DNA of 64,000 nucleotides from Pacificimonas sp963710205 (lineage in GTDB: Bacteria > Pseudomonadota > Alphaproteobacteria > Sphingomonadales > Sphingomonadaceae): contig CAVPZG010000006.1 in the NCBI GenBank assembly GCA_963710205.1, positions 434,001 through 498,000 on the forward strand. The letters are read 5' to 3'. Below the pieces are notes generated by a model. It did no database searches, was not told where the DNA came from, and saw nothing but the letters and a program-made list of their open reading frames with translations. Numbering within the stretch: position 1 is the stretch's first letter; each line of letters starts with the position of its first letter. Both the position numbers and the translations under genes were made by a program. Positions 17,503 through 26,380 of the stretch are shown here, piece by piece.

Positions 17503-18822
17503 ATGAAAACCGTTTGCGCCCTGTTTGTCGCGCCCTTGGCGGCGCTGATGCTCTCTTCCTGCGCGGCCACGCCCGCCGCGGTTGAAACCACCGTTCCCGC
17601 CTCGGAAGCCGCGCCGCGGCCCGTTCCGTCCTTCGCAAATCTGCAGGCGCTGGCGGAACGCTATGTGGCTGAAAGGAAAGTCGCCAACATGGTGATCGGT
17701 ATCGCACAGGGCGATGCCCCCGCGACCTGGATCAAGGTTGGCAATCTCGCCCTCGACAGCAGCGTCCCCGCGGATGACCAATCGATCTATCGCATCTATT
17801 CCATGACGAAGCCCGTCATTGGCGTCGCGACGGCGCTCCTGATTGACGACGGAATCCTGAAACTCGACCAGCCGGTCAGCGACTTTTTTCCCGCCTTCGC
17901 CGATATGAGGGTGGCAAGGGACCGGAACGGCGACATCACGGAAACCGTCCCGGCGACGACCCCCATCACCATCCGCCACCTGCTGACGCACACGGCGGGG
18001 CTGACCTATGGCTTCAGCGGCAACGAGATCTCGAAGGCCTATCGTGCGGCAGGCATCATTCCCGGCCAGCGCCGTCTGGGTGGTCAGCCGGGTGACGGCG
18101 AACAGCCGAGCAGTCTGGTCGAATTTGCCGAGCGTCTCGCTAGGCAGCCGCTCGTTGCCGAGCCGGGGACGGAATGGCATTATTCCGTCTCGATCGACCT
18201 TCTCGGTGCGGTGATCGAGAAGGCGACCGGCCAGGACCTTGGCGCATTCCTCGACGCGCGCATCTTCGGGCCGCTCGGCATGGACGATACCGGCTTTGTC
18301 GTACCGAGGGGGGACGATGCGCGGCTGACCACGAACTATGTCCTGACAGGGGGCTCGCTCGTCCCCGTCGATGCGCCGCCCAACAGCGAATATAACGAAC
18401 CCGCACCCTTCGCCTCCGGCGGCGGCGGTCTGGCGTCGACGGGTGAGGATTATATGAAATTCATGCGCATGGTCGCGAATGGCGGCCTCGTGGACGGCGT
18501 GCAGCTTTTCCCCCGGGCGGCGATCGCGCTCGCGACCTCGGATCTGCTGCCAGCGGAGGCGAGCTATACGAATGGCGAGGGCGGGCCGCGTCAGGGATAT
18601 GGCGCAGGAGGACGAGTGATCACGACGCCCGAACCCGGAGCGATCGTCGGCAACTACGGCTGGGGCGGCGCGGCCGGAACGCTCGCCAGCGCCCTGCCCG
18701 CCGAACGAATGGCGGTCGTCCTGATGACGCAGTACATGCCGCAACAGGCCTATCCGCTGCCCCGGGAACTGGGCCAGGCGGTCGTCGCCGATTTGCGCGC
18801 GATGGCACCAGCGGCTGAATAA
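17503..18822 (+). CDS. Serine hydrolase, beta-lactamase class C / esterase family lipoprotein
   Basis: The protein has 439 residues with a lipoprotein signal (ALMLSSCAATP; acylated Cys near residue 20). The serine nucleophile motif SxxK is in YRIYSMTKPVIGVAT, the Tyr-containing second motif is HYSVSIDLLGAVIEKATG, and a GWGGAAGT segment near the C-terminus corresponds to the third motif. Family members act as esterases, D-aminopeptidases or, less often, beta-lactamases. Lipidation suggests a periplasmic or outer-membrane location. It is followed after one base by dsbB, so the two are likely cotranscribed. The substrate cannot be inferred. Confidence 0.88.
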   Translation: MKTVCALFVAPLAALMLSSCAATPAAVETTVPASEAAPRPVPSFANLQALAERYVAERKVANMVIGIAQGDAPATWIKVGNLALDSSVPADDQSIYRIYSMTKPVIGVATALLIDDGILKLDQPVSDFFPAFADMRVARDRNGDITETVPATTPITIRHLLTHTAGLTYGFSGNEISKAYRAAGIIPGQRRLGGQPGDGEQPSSLVEFAERLARQPLVAEPGTEWHYSVSIDLLGAVIEKATGQDLGAFLDARIFGPLGMDDTGFVVPRGDDARLTTNYVLTGGSLVPVDAPPNSEYNEPAPFASGGGGLASTGEDYMKFMRMVANGGLVDGVQLFPRAAIALATSDLLPAEASYTNGEGGPRQGYGAGGRVITTPEPGAIVGNYGWGGAAGTLASALPAERMAVVLMTQYMPQQAYPLPRELGQAVVADLRAMAPAAE

Positions 18823-18823
18823 A

Positions 18824-19279
18824 ATGCGCGCCGCCCATATTCTGGTCCTCACGATATCGGCAGCGCTTCTTGCCGGCGCGTTCGTCGCGCAGTACGCTTT
18901 CGGCCTTTATCCCTGCGAGATGTGCATGTGGCAGCGCTGGCCGCATGTCGGTGCGCTCGCCCTCGGCACGCTGGGCCTGTTCGCGCAGGGCGGCGCGCGG
19001 TCCGCGCTCGTTTACGCGGCCATATGTGCGCTCGCCGTCAGCGGCGGACTGGGCGCGTTTCACGCAGGCGTGGAATATGGCTGGTGGACCGGGCCGACGC
19101 AGTGCAGCGCACCGCCGCTTCCCGGCAGCGACTTCATGACCGATATCCTCTCGGCGCCTGTCGTGCGCTGCGATACCGCACCCTGGTCCCTGTTCGGCAT
19201 AAGTCTCGCAGGCTATAACGCTCTCATCTCGATCCTTTCCGCCGGAGTGGCAACATGGCTGACGACGCGCCGTTCATGA
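18824..19279 (+). CDS. dsbB: Disulfide bond formation protein DsbB family
   Basis: The protein has 151 residues and four hydrophobic helices. The first periplasmic Cys pair is YPCEMCMWQRWPH. The second pair is split between QCSAPPLPGSDF and VVRCDTAPWS, as in alphaproteobacterial DsbB proteins, which pass electrons from DsbA-like thiol oxidases to ubiquinone. The gene begins one base after the serine hydrolase stop and its 3' end overlaps coq7 by 25 bases. The pairing is apt because coq7 makes the quinone electron acceptor. Confidence 0.88.
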   Translation: MRAAHILVLTISAALLAGAFVAQYAFGLYPCEMCMWQRWPHVGALALGTLGLFAQGGARSALVYAAICALAVSGGLGAFHAGVEYGWWTGPTQCSAPPLPGSDFMTDILSAPVVRCDTAPWSLFGISLAGYNALISILSAGVATWLTTRRS

Positions 19280-19809
19280 CGACTTTGCCGGGCGATGCGC
19301 CCGTCGATACGGACAGCATGATCCGCGTCGATCAGGCGGGCGAATATGGCGCGGCACGCATCTATGCGGGCCAGCTTGCCGTCATGGGCAACAGGCATCC
19401 GATGAGCGCCGAGATTGGCCGCATGAAGATGCAGGAACAGCGCCATCTTGACACGTTCGACCGCCTCATGGCCGAACGCGGCGTGCGCCCGACGCTGTTT
19501 TCGCCGCTTTGGGACGCCGCGGGTTTCGCGCTTGGCGCAGCGACGGCCCTGATGGGGCCAAAGGCGGCGATGGCCTGCACGGCTGCGGTCGAGACCGAAA
19601 TTGACGCGCATTATGCCGAGCAGCGCGCCGCGCTCGGCGACACCGATCCCGAACTCAGCGCCCATATCGAGGATTTTCAGGCCGAGGAGGCGGAGCACAA
19701 GGCCACCGCCATCGCCCATGGCGCGGAGGAAACGCCCGGTTATCCGGTCCTCAGCGCCGTGATCCGCGCGGGCTGCCGCGCGGCCATCGGCGTCGCCAAA
19801 CGGATCTGA
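19255..19809 (+). CDS. coq7: Demethoxyubiquinone hydroxylase Coq7
   Basis: This di-iron hydroxylase adds the C6 hydroxyl to demethoxyubiquinone, the penultimate step of ubiquinone synthesis, at the inner membrane face. The ferritin-like four-helix ligand set is visible: RVDQAGEYGAARIYAGQ, MQEQRHLDTFDRL, AVETEIDAHYAEQ and AEEAEHKATAI. The 184-residue length is normal for the short bacterial form. The ATG at 19255 lies inside the end of dsbB and is preceded by GGAG, supporting the overlap. It is convergent with the LytTR gene. Confidence 0.94.
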   Translation: MADDAPFMTTLPGDAPVDTDSMIRVDQAGEYGAARIYAGQLAVMGNRHPMSAEIGRMKMQEQRHLDTFDRLMAERGVRPTLFSPLWDAAGFALGAATALMGPKAAMACTAAVETEIDAHYAEQRAALGDTDPELSAHIEDFQAEEAEHKATAIAHGAEETPGYPVLSAVIRAGCRAAIGVAKRI

Positions 19810-19849
19810 AAAAGAAAACGCTTCCCGGATTTCAGGGCGGGATTTCCGG

Positions 19850-20692
19850 CTATTCCCAGCCCGCCGCCTTCAGTGCCGCCATATTGCCACGGGATACTGG
19901 CGCGACCAGATTTCCGGGAAGGGTCAGCATCGCGCTGCGCCCGTTCCGCTTCATATCCATGACCGCGTCACGCGCGACCCACCAACTGCGATGCACCTGC
20001 AGTCCGTCCACGCCGTCCATTTCCGAAATCGCATCCGCCAGCCGCATCAGGATCAGATCGCTGCGCCCGTCGCCATGTACACGGACATAATGGTCTTCGG
20101 ATTCCAGCGCGTAGATCGTGCCGTCATGACCGGCCGGTAAACGCTGAAGAAATGCGGGGCCGGTCTCGGCATCGGCAGGCGTTTCTTCCTGCGGCGACAA
20201 ATCTTCCTGCGGTGACAAAAGCCTTTCGGGTTCATGGCGTTCGGCGGCTTCCGCCCGTTCATTGCGAGAGGCGCTCCACCAGAGCTGCGCTGTCATGAAC
20301 AGGCCGATCAGGAGGACATAGCCGTACAGCATGAAAAACTGTTCCACGGTCGGCATCGACGCGGGACCGTTGTCAAATTCCGAAACGATCTCGTTCGTTC
20401 GCCACACCACCATTGTCATCGCCAGGCTGGCCAGCATCGCGCAGCTGACGATCATCCCGGCGGCGGGCAGCCGCAGCGACCTTGCCAGCGCCATTCCGCC
20501 GACCGTGACGGGCGCGTAGATGACATAGCCGCCCACCAGCAGGCCGACCCAGTAGACCAGCCGCTTGCCGATGCCCACCGCGCCGAATGTGCCAAAGGGG
20601 CCCAGCAGCGCCAGAATGACACCCGTCGCCATCGAAACCCCGATGCCCACGAAAAACCGGCGTATGCGCGAACGGGACGGGCGGAGCGTCAC
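19850..20692 (-). CDS. Membrane-bound LytTR-domain transcription regulator
   Basis: The protein has 280 residues. Four hydrophobic segments fill roughly residues 10-140 (for example MATGVILALLGPFGTFGAVG and FFMLYGYVLLIGLFMTAQLW). A charged linker containing a short repeat (LSPQEDLSPQEE) leads into a C-terminal LytTR DNA-binding domain (YALESEDHYVRVHGDGRSDL, VHRSWWVARDAV). The start is GTG at 20692. It is divergent from a DUF2306 membrane gene across about 150 bases and probably controls that gene or itself; the signal is unknown. Membrane-anchored LytTR regulators are frequent in sphingomonads. Confidence 0.85.
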   Translation of the reverse strand: MTLRPSRSRIRRFFVGIGVSMATGVILALLGPFGTFGAVGIGKRLVYWVGLLVGGYVIYAPVTVGGMALARSLRLPAAGMIVSCAMLASLAMTMVVWRTNEIVSEFDNGPASMPTVEQFFMLYGYVLLIGLFMTAQLWWSASRNERAEAAERHEPERLLSPQEDLSPQEETPADAETGPAFLQRLPAGHDGTIYALESEDHYVRVHGDGRSDLILMRLADAISEMDGVDGLQVHRSWWVARDAVMDMKRNGRSAMLTLPGNLVAPVSRGNMAALKAAGWE

Positions 20693-20842
20693 GAAATTTG
20701 CCGCCCGCTGACGCTTCGTGAATGGGCAAAGCGCTCAATAGACGAAGAAATCGGGCCATTTCGCGTATGGCGGCTTGTCCGCGAATGGCACCGGGGCAGG
20801 GTGGCTCTCGTCATCACACCATCATGTCTCCGGAGAGCCGAA

Positions 20843-21379
20843 ATGACAACATTGAGCCTGACCGCAAGCCTGCAGCCCCTGAACGGGCGTCGTCGCAGCA
20901 TATCGATCCGCGATACCGCCATCGCCATCGCTGCGGCCGCATTATTCTCGCTGGCCGGACTGGCGCTCATTCGCGGCGGCACGGGAATATCGGAACTCAG
21001 CCTGTGGCAGCTGAAACCCGCCATCCTGTTCCATATCTTCACGATCATCCCGGCCATTCCGCTCGGCGCCTATGTGTTCGTGGCAAAGAAAGGCACGAGC
21101 CAGCACAGGCTTGCGGGCCGGATCTGGTGCCTCCTCATGTTCGCCTCCGCGGTCAGCACGATCTGGATACGCACGTCGCCGGACGGCAGCATGAGCTGGA
21201 TTCACACCTTCACCTTCCTGACAATGGCAGGCATCCCGCTCGGCATCTGGGCCGCGATGGCGCGAAAATTCAAACTGCATGAACGCGTGTTCCTGCAGCT
21301 CTACATCGGCGCCGTCCTCATTCCCGGCAGCATGGCATTTCCCTTCGGCCGCGCCATGGGCGTCATGGCCTTCGGATAA
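20843..21379 (+). CDS. DUF2306 family membrane protein
   Basis: The protein has 178 residues and four to five hydrophobic segments. Conserved features of the family are the first helix after SIRDTAIAIAAAALFSLAGL, LWQLKPAILFHIFTIIPAIP, KGTSQHRLAGRIW and SWIHTFTFLTM. The frame is open far upstream, but ATG at 20843 is preceded by CGGAGAG (20831-20837) and gives a protein of usual size. No activity is established for the family. It is divergent from the LytTR regulator, a recurring pairing that suggests regulation. Confidence 0.82.
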   Translation: MTTLSLTASLQPLNGRRRSISIRDTAIAIAAAALFSLAGLALIRGGTGISELSLWQLKPAILFHIFTIIPAIPLGAYVFVAKKGTSQHRLAGRIWCLLMFASAVSTIWIRTSPDGSMSWIHTFTFLTMAGIPLGIWAAMARKFKLHERVFLQLYIGAVLIPGSMAFPFGRAMGVMAFG

Positions 21380-21388
21380 GCCGCGCTC

Positions 21389-22333
21389 TCAGTGCGAATG
21401 CGTCTCTCCGTCCGCATGGCTGTGCGCCATGGGGGCGGTCAGGCCGTCATAGACCGCGCCGACAAATCCATCCGCCTTGATGAAGCCATCCTCGCGGCCC
21501 GCTTCATAGGCGGCGGCGGGTTTGGCCGCGATCACGGCCTCGCGGTCTGCGCCGCCATCGATCAGCGCCTGCACATTGTCGCGCACGCCGACCAGCATGT
21601 TCCGGTAGGCGACCAGGCCCTCGCGGTTCGTCAACTTGCCATGACCCGGAATGATCGCCGTTTCCGCATTCGCCATCTTCAGTCCGATATCGATCGCGTC
21701 GATCAGCCCGGTGATGCTGCCCCCGGAATTGCCGTCGATGAACGGGAATGTCCCGGCGGTGACGTCGAAGAACGTATCGCCCATGTGCAGCACATTCGGC
21801 TCCACGAACATGACGAGCGCATCGCCGTCGGTATGCGCGTGCTGCACATGCTGCGCGCGAATGGTCATGCCCGCACTGTTGATCGTCTGCCGGTCGCGGA
21901 AGGTGAGCACGGGCAGCGCCGCGGCGGGGGAGGGCGGCGTGACATTGTCGCCCCGGGTCTGTTCGGACGACATGCGCGCGCGCACATTGTCATGCGCGAT
22001 GATCAGCGTGCCCGCCTTGCCGAAATTCTCGTTGCCGCCGGAATGGTCGCCATGCCAGTGGGTGTTGACCAGAAAGCGCGCGTCGGTCCCGGCCAGTTCC
22101 CTGACCTTTGCCATGATCTTCGGTGTAAGCGGCGCGTACTGATCGTCGACCAGAAAGGCTTCGCCGGACCCGTGCGCCAGCGCGATATTCCCGCCCGCGC
22201 CGTACAGCACTTCCACACCCGGACCGGCATTTTCCGTGGTAATCTCTACACTGGCAAAGCGGTCGTCCTGCGCCTGCGCGCAGGCAAGCGGGGCGATCAG
22301 GGTGGCTGCGGCTAGAAGGGTCTTGGCGATCAT
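21389..22333 (-). CDS. MBL-fold metallo-hydrolase, secreted
   Basis: The protein has 314 residues with a Sec signal peptide ending near ACAQA. Zinc ligands follow the metallo-beta-lactamase pattern: THWHGDHSGGNENF (HxHxDH), QHVQHAHTDGDAL, VLHMGDTFFD and AIIPGHGKLT. The C-terminus is His-rich (HSHADGETHSH) and may bind metal. It resembles periplasmic MBL-fold hydrolases of uncertain substrate more than true B-class lactamases. The ATG overlaps the stop of the upstream GDYXXLXY gene by four bases, so it is the last gene of a tight three-gene operon. Confidence 0.88.
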   Translation of the reverse strand: MIAKTLLAAATLIAPLACAQAQDDRFASVEITTENAGPGVEVLYGAGGNIALAHGSGEAFLVDDQYAPLTPKIMAKVRELAGTDARFLVNTHWHGDHSGGNENFGKAGTLIIAHDNVRARMSSEQTRGDNVTPPSPAAALPVLTFRDRQTINSAGMTIRAQHVQHAHTDGDALVMFVEPNVLHMGDTFFDVTAGTFPFIDGNSGGSITGLIDAIDIGLKMANAETAIIPGHGKLTNREGLVAYRNMLVGVRDNVQALIDGGADREAVIAAKPAAAYEAGREDGFIKADGFVGAVYDGLTAPMAHSHADGETHSH

Positions 22334-22863
22334 CGGTCAGTCTCCGTTATGGGAATTAGCTCCTCGTTCATCAGACGACCCGCGCAAGTCAACCGCGCGC
22401 GCATGGCCATCGGGCCATCGCGCAGCGACGCCTCCAGTCCGGGTGCGGCGGTTTCCGGCACGAAATAGCGTCCGGTGGCAGTCATGGTCGCGTCCTGCGC
22501 CGAAGAACCAGGTTCGGCTGCTCTGCTGCGGATGCGGCGCAGATGAAGCGCGCTGGCGTCAGGATCGACCGCATGTTCGCACTTCATGCCGGCCGCGCGA
22601 ATCTCGACGCGCGATCCGTCAGGCGGTGCGTCCATGAAGCAAAGCTGGCAGTCTCCACCATCGCAAGGCGCGGGATCGCCGCTCACCTGCCAGTCATACT
22701 GGAACTCGATATAATTCCCGCGCAGAATGTCGCGCGGGTCATAGCCTGACACCGGAATCTCCCATACCGTCGCATCCGTCAGCCGGATCTCGTTCAGCGC
22801 GATATTGCCCGCCAGTCCTGCCAGCGGCAGGGCAAGGGCGGCGGTGACCAGAGCCCGCTTCAT
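22330..22863 (-). CDS. GDYXXLXY-domain periplasmic or membrane-anchored protein
   Basis: The protein has 177 residues: an N-terminal hydrophobic helix (ALVTAALALPLAGLAGNIAL) followed by an exported domain with the family motif as DPRDILRGNYIEFQYDW; here Asn replaces the Asp of G-D-Y. Four cysteines, in DPAPCDGGDCQLCF and GMKCEH, may pair or bind metal. The ATG at 22863 overlaps the stop of the DUF2157 gene and its own stop overlaps the MBL gene, showing coupling on both sides. GDYXXLXY genes are commonly found beside DUF2157 genes; the function is unknown. Confidence 0.82.
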   Translation of the reverse strand: MKRALVTAALALPLAGLAGNIALNEIRLTDATVWEIPVSGYDPRDILRGNYIEFQYDWQVSGDPAPCDGGDCQLCFMDAPPDGSRVEIRAAGMKCEHAVDPDASALHLRRIRSRAAEPGSSAQDATMTATGRYFVPETAAPGLEASLRDGPMAMRARLTCAGRLMNEELIPITETDR

Positions 22864-23969
22864 GTCCTGACGCTTCGGAACAGTCGCCGCCCGCCAAGCG
22901 CCAGCCCGATGACCAGTGCGCCCGTGATGATCAGGCCAAAGCCGGTATAGGCCTGCGATCCGAACAGCTCGATATAAACGATGAACAACCGCACTGCGAG
23001 CGCCCCGATGGCCAGTCCGAACAGCGCCCGCCAGCCCGTGCGGCTCGCCTCCCATGCGATCCAGCCCCACATCGCCGCAAAGATGAATGCACCCACCAGA
23101 CGCGGCAGCGGGCCGTCGCCATGCTCGAATCCGATGGCGAGCACCAGCGCCGCGAACGGTGCGCCGAGGAGCGGCAGCACCAGCGCGCGGGGCAGGGTGC
23201 GTTTCGTTCGGGCCAGCCAGATTGACATGCCGACCAGCGCCGCCGTCATCAGCAGCCGGACCCGCATGTCGCCCGCATCGGGAACATTGACGGGATCGGC
23301 CCAAACGACATGCGCCAGGCTCACCGCGGTCAGCAGCACGATCAGACCCGTCTCGGTCAGTCCGGATGCGAAGCGCGGGCGCATCGCCGCCAGTCCGCCC
23401 AGCGCGACCAGCAGCCAGGGCGCGCCCATCGCCGCCCCCTGCGCCACCAGTTCCAGAACGGTTTCCCCATCGAACGAACTCGCCCACGCTCCGGCGAACC
23501 ACAGCGCCATGCCGCCCAGCGCATAGGCCGTCAGCCGCGTCCGCCCGATCAGCAGCAGCACTGGCCCCGCCAAGAGCAGCCACCACATGATGAGCGCCCA
23601 GACGGGCCCGGTCAGTTGATAGACCTGCGCGTGCAGCGCCAGCCCCGCCAGTGTTAGCGCTCCCAGCAGGAACAGCGCGCCCTCCGTTTGCCAGATCTTC
23701 TTGCGCTTCAGGCCCAGCCATGCGGCGAATGCCGCCGCGCCTGTGAACAGATAGTGCGACGCCAGCTTCACGGCATCCGGGATCACGTCCCAATTCGCCT
23801 TCACGATCGTGACAATTCCCAGCGCCAGCGCCAGACAGCCAAGTCCAACCACGGCCCACAGCACCAGCGGCCGCGCCTGCTCGTCCTCATATTCCGCGAT
23901 CCGCGCGGCGACTTCCGGCGTGATGAGCCCCGCCTTCTGCCAGTCCCGCAATTTGTCTGACAGGGCCAA
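22860..23969 (-). CDS. DUF2157 family polytopic membrane protein
   Basis: The protein has 369 residues. The soluble N-terminus LSDKLRDWQKAGLITPEVAA and ARIAEYEDEQARPLVLWAVV are the DUF2157 hallmark, followed by about ten hydrophobic helices through to the C-terminus. The role is unknown. It starts 8 bases after the stop of the 23977-24558 gene, and its stop overlaps the next ATG (TCAT on the plus strand), so the block probably forms one transcript. Confidence 0.85.
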   Translation of the reverse strand: MALSDKLRDWQKAGLITPEVAARIAEYEDEQARPLVLWAVVGLGCLALALGIVTIVKANWDVIPDAVKLASHYLFTGAAAFAAWLGLKRKKIWQTEGALFLLGALTLAGLALHAQVYQLTGPVWALIMWWLLLAGPVLLLIGRTRLTAYALGGMALWFAGAWASSFDGETVLELVAQGAAMGAPWLLVALGGLAAMRPRFASGLTETGLIVLLTAVSLAHVVWADPVNVPDAGDMRVRLLMTAALVGMSIWLARTKRTLPRALVLPLLGAPFAALVLAIGFEHGDGPLPRLVGAFIFAAMWGWIAWEASRTGWRALFGLAIGALAVRLFIVYIELFGSQAYTGFGLIITGALVIGLALGGRRLFRSVRT

Positions 23970-23976
23970 GCCCGTT

Positions 23977-24558
23977 TCAGGCTTCGCTACGCTGCGACAG
24001 CCAGAGCGGATAACCGCCGATCAGGTCTGGCGAGGGTACGCTTTCCGGCCACGCGCCCAGCAGCGTCACGCCCGCCTGCAGCAGCGCGTCATTGCCGTCT
24101 TCCGCGCCAAAGGCTTCCAGCCCCACCGTCGTCCAGGTTTCCGCGCCGATTTCGACTTCGGTGATCTCGGCGCTCATGCCCGCCTCGACCTCGTCCTCGT
24201 CCAGCGCCTCTTTCCAGCCGCCACCGGCATAACCGAGAATGCGGCGCCGGCGCTGCTTGCCGACCGCCACGCTGTTCCCGTCGTTAAGCGGCAGTTTTTC
24301 GCTGGTGCCCTTGATCCAGGCCTCCGCCTGTCCCGCCATCGCATCGGGGAAATCGATATCGGGAAGGCCGATCAGCATCTTCACTTCGACCGTTTCCGAC
24401 GCACGCCGCTTGACGCCGATGTCGGTCTGCTTGGGATCATCCAGATAAAGGTCGGTGCGAAAATCCTTGATGGGTGCCACCCCGCGCAGCAGCCATTTGG
24501 ACAGCGCCTGATCCGGCGCCCCCCGCCACCACCACCGCATTTCCGTCGTCCGCCACAT
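23977..24558 (-). CDS. Hypothetical protein, possibly CYTH-like
   Basis: The protein has about 193 residues from the ATG at 24558; the frame is open further upstream but would run into the divergent gene at 24636. The segment FRTDLYLDDPKQTDIGVKRR followed by SETVEVKMLIG has an R-x-D-x-Y ... G-V-K-R-R ... E-V-K pattern reminiscent of triphosphate-tunnel (CYTH) enzymes. I cannot confirm the fold and do not assign a function. It has no signal peptide or membrane helix. It lies 8 bases upstream of DUF2157. Confidence 0.6.
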   Translation of the reverse strand: MWRTTEMRWWWRGAPDQALSKWLLRGVAPIKDFRTDLYLDDPKQTDIGVKRRASETVEVKMLIGLPDIDFPDAMAGQAEAWIKGTSEKLPLNDGNSVAVGKQRRRRILGYAGGGWKEALDEDEVEAGMSAEITEVEIGAETWTTVGLEAFGAEDGNDALLQAGVTLLGAWPESVPSPDLIGGYPLWLSQRSEA

Positions 24559-24635
24559 GGATGTCGTTTCCCCGCTATTTCGTTTCGGCCATTTACGACC
24601 TATGCCGCTGATGAGCAAACGCGAGGGATAACGAC

Positions 24636-25601
24636 TTGGATAATCTGGCGCATACGCTGGCGGGCGCTGCCCTGGCAGAGGCAGGTCTGAAGGAAAAGAC
24701 CGGTCTTGGCATGGCGACACTGATGATCGCCGCCAATCTTCCCGATATCGACGTCATCGCCCTGGCATTCGGAGAAAATCTGGCGTTCCGTCGCGGCATT
24801 ACGCATGGCCCGGTCGCGCTGCTCACTCTGCCCATCCTGCTGACCCTTGCCATGATCTGGTTCGACAAGTGGCAGGCAGGTCGCGGCAAACGGCCCGCCG
24901 CGCGTCTGCCGGTCCATCCCGGATGGCTGCTCGCGCTGGCCTATATCGGCATCGCTTCGCACCCGCTGATGGACTGGCTCAACGTCTATGGCATTCGCTG
25001 CCTCGCACCCTTTTCGGACCGCTGGTTCTATGGCGATACGCTGTTCATCATCGATGTCTGGATGTGGACGGTTCTGGCGTTCGGTGTGGGGATCAGCCGC
25101 TGGCGGCGCAGGAAGGACAGGCCCGCTCCGCGCGGCCCGGCGCTTGCCGCCATTGGCGCGATGGTCCTCTACGTCGCTGCGATGGGGACAGGCAGTGCGG
25201 TCGCCGAAGGTCGGACAGAGACCGCTGTCATCGCCGCTGGACACGGCCAGCCGGACACCGTCATCGCCAGCCCGCCGCCCTTCAATCCGTTCCGCCGCGA
25301 TATGATCTGGCGCAGCGGGAACCGTATCGGCAGGGGCACGGTCGAGTTCGCTCCGGGCCCGCAGCTGGTCCTCTCTCCCGATGTCCTGAACGACAACATG
25401 GATGACCCGCTGGTCGCCAGCGCCGCCGCCAGGTCAAAGGCGTTGGCCGATTTCCTGTTCTGGGCGCGGGTCCCCTATGCGGAAATCGAGCCCGGACCGG
25501 ATGGCATGCGCGTCTTCGTCACCGACGCCCGCTATGACGACGCCCCGCGCAGCACGTTCAGTGTGGAGGTCGTTCTTCGTCCGGGCGAAGTGCCGCGATA
25601 G
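24636..25601 (+). CDS. YdjM / DUF457 family membrane-bound metal-dependent hydrolase
   Basis: The protein has 321 residues starting with TTG at 24636 (DNLAHTLAGAALAEAGL), after GAGGGAT. The His/Asp motifs of the family are AHTLAGAAL, ANLPDIDVIAL, RRGITHGPVALL and IASHPLMDWLNVYGIRCLAP, which suggest a metal site at the membrane. Helices span about residues 60-80, 100-115, 140-160 and 175-195, and a long periplasmic domain follows. The reaction is not established. The last 44 bases overlap the convergent DUF423 gene. Confidence 0.83.
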   Translation: MDNLAHTLAGAALAEAGLKEKTGLGMATLMIAANLPDIDVIALAFGENLAFRRGITHGPVALLTLPILLTLAMIWFDKWQAGRGKRPAARLPVHPGWLLALAYIGIASHPLMDWLNVYGIRCLAPFSDRWFYGDTLFIIDVWMWTVLAFGVGISRWRRRKDRPAPRGPALAAIGAMVLYVAAMGTGSAVAEGRTETAVIAAGHGQPDTVIASPPPFNPFRRDMIWRSGNRIGRGTVEFAPGPQLVLSPDVLNDNMDDPLVASAAARSKALADFLFWARVPYAEIEPGPDGMRVFVTDARYDDAPRSTFSVEVVLRPGEVPR

Positions 25602-25914
25602 CGAAGCCCAGCCAGCCCAGCATCATCAGGATGCCGCCCGTTGGCGCGACCGGGCCGAGCGATACGCCCGTCAGAACACTTGTGTAGAGCGCGCCCGCGA
25701 AACAGGCCGCGCCTGCAACGAACAGCGCCGCCACGCCCGCACGCCAGCGCTTCGGCAGCAGGGCAAGCGCCGCCAGTGCCGCAAGCGCATGGATCATTTG
25801 CAGATATGCGCCGGTCTGCATCGTCGCCCCGCCCGTCAGATGCGCGCCCATGGCGGCGGCACCCACGCCAACCAGTCCGTGCAGCGCCGCCAGTGCCATC
25901 AGGACGCGCCTCAT
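25558..25914 (-). CDS. DUF423 family small membrane protein
   Basis: The protein has 118 residues and four helices. Family features are LAALHGLVGVGAAAMGAHLT, the motif HALAALAALALLP and the end TGGILMMLGWLGFAIAALRP. The function is unknown. Its ATG overlaps the stop of the upstream Fe-S scaffold-like gene (ATGA), so it is translationally coupled, and its 3' end overlaps the YdjM-like gene on the other strand. Confidence 0.88.
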   Translation of the reverse strand: MRRVLMALAALHGLVGVGAAAMGAHLTGGATMQTGAYLQMIHALAALAALALLPKRWRAGVAALFVAGAACFAGALYTSVLTGVSLGPVAPTGGILMMLGWLGFAIAALRPDEERPPH

Positions 25915-26339
25915 TCCGTGCCTGCCCCCGCCGCCGCTTCCGCCGCTGCTTCCCAGGCCAGCAAGATGGAGGCATGACGCGCCTTGTGCGGCCGGGCCGG
26001 CGCGAAGATTTCCAGTTCAGACCAGTCCGCGGGCAGCGCGGTCTCATCCTTCAGAAACGCCCGCAGTCCGTCACGGGCAGCGGCCAGCGACGCGGCATCC
26101 AGACCCAGCACGCGCGCGCCCAGGAGCGCGGCGGAGGCCTGCCCCAGCGCGCAGGCGCGCACTTCCTGCCCAAAGCGCGATACGCGTCCGTCCGCATCCA
26201 GATCGAAATCCACCGTCACCCGGCTGCCGCAGATCGGCGACACCTTGCGGACGCTGACCTGCGGGGCATCCAGGCGCATCTCGTGCGGGATGGATGCGGC
26301 GAGGCGCAGTATCTGCGTGTTGTAAAGCTGTTCGGACAT
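25911..26339 (-). CDS. IscU/NifU-like iron-sulfur cluster assembly scaffold protein
   Basis: The protein has 142 residues. Two of the three scaffold cysteines are visible, in VSPICGSRVTVDFDL and VRACALGQASAALLGA; the third position carries ARHASILL rather than a Cys. This variant is often annotated as an Fe-S scaffold in alphaproteobacteria, but the reduced cysteine set makes true scaffold activity uncertain. It is followed by DUF423 with a four-base overlap. Confidence 0.82.
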   Translation of the reverse strand: MSEQLYNTQILRLAASIPHEMRLDAPQVSVRKVSPICGSRVTVDFDLDADGRVSRFGQEVRACALGQASAALLGARVLGLDAASLAAARDGLRAFLKDETALPADWSELEIFAPARPHKARHASILLAWEAAAEAAAGAGTE

Positions 26340-26380
26340 CAGGGGGATATAGGCACCCGTAGCGCGGGATATAATCCCGG

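Noticed and set aside
20234..20842. Long N-terminal extension of the DUF2306 gene
   Set aside because: It is antisense to the LytTR regulator gene, has shadow composition, and a good ribosome site supports the start at 20843.
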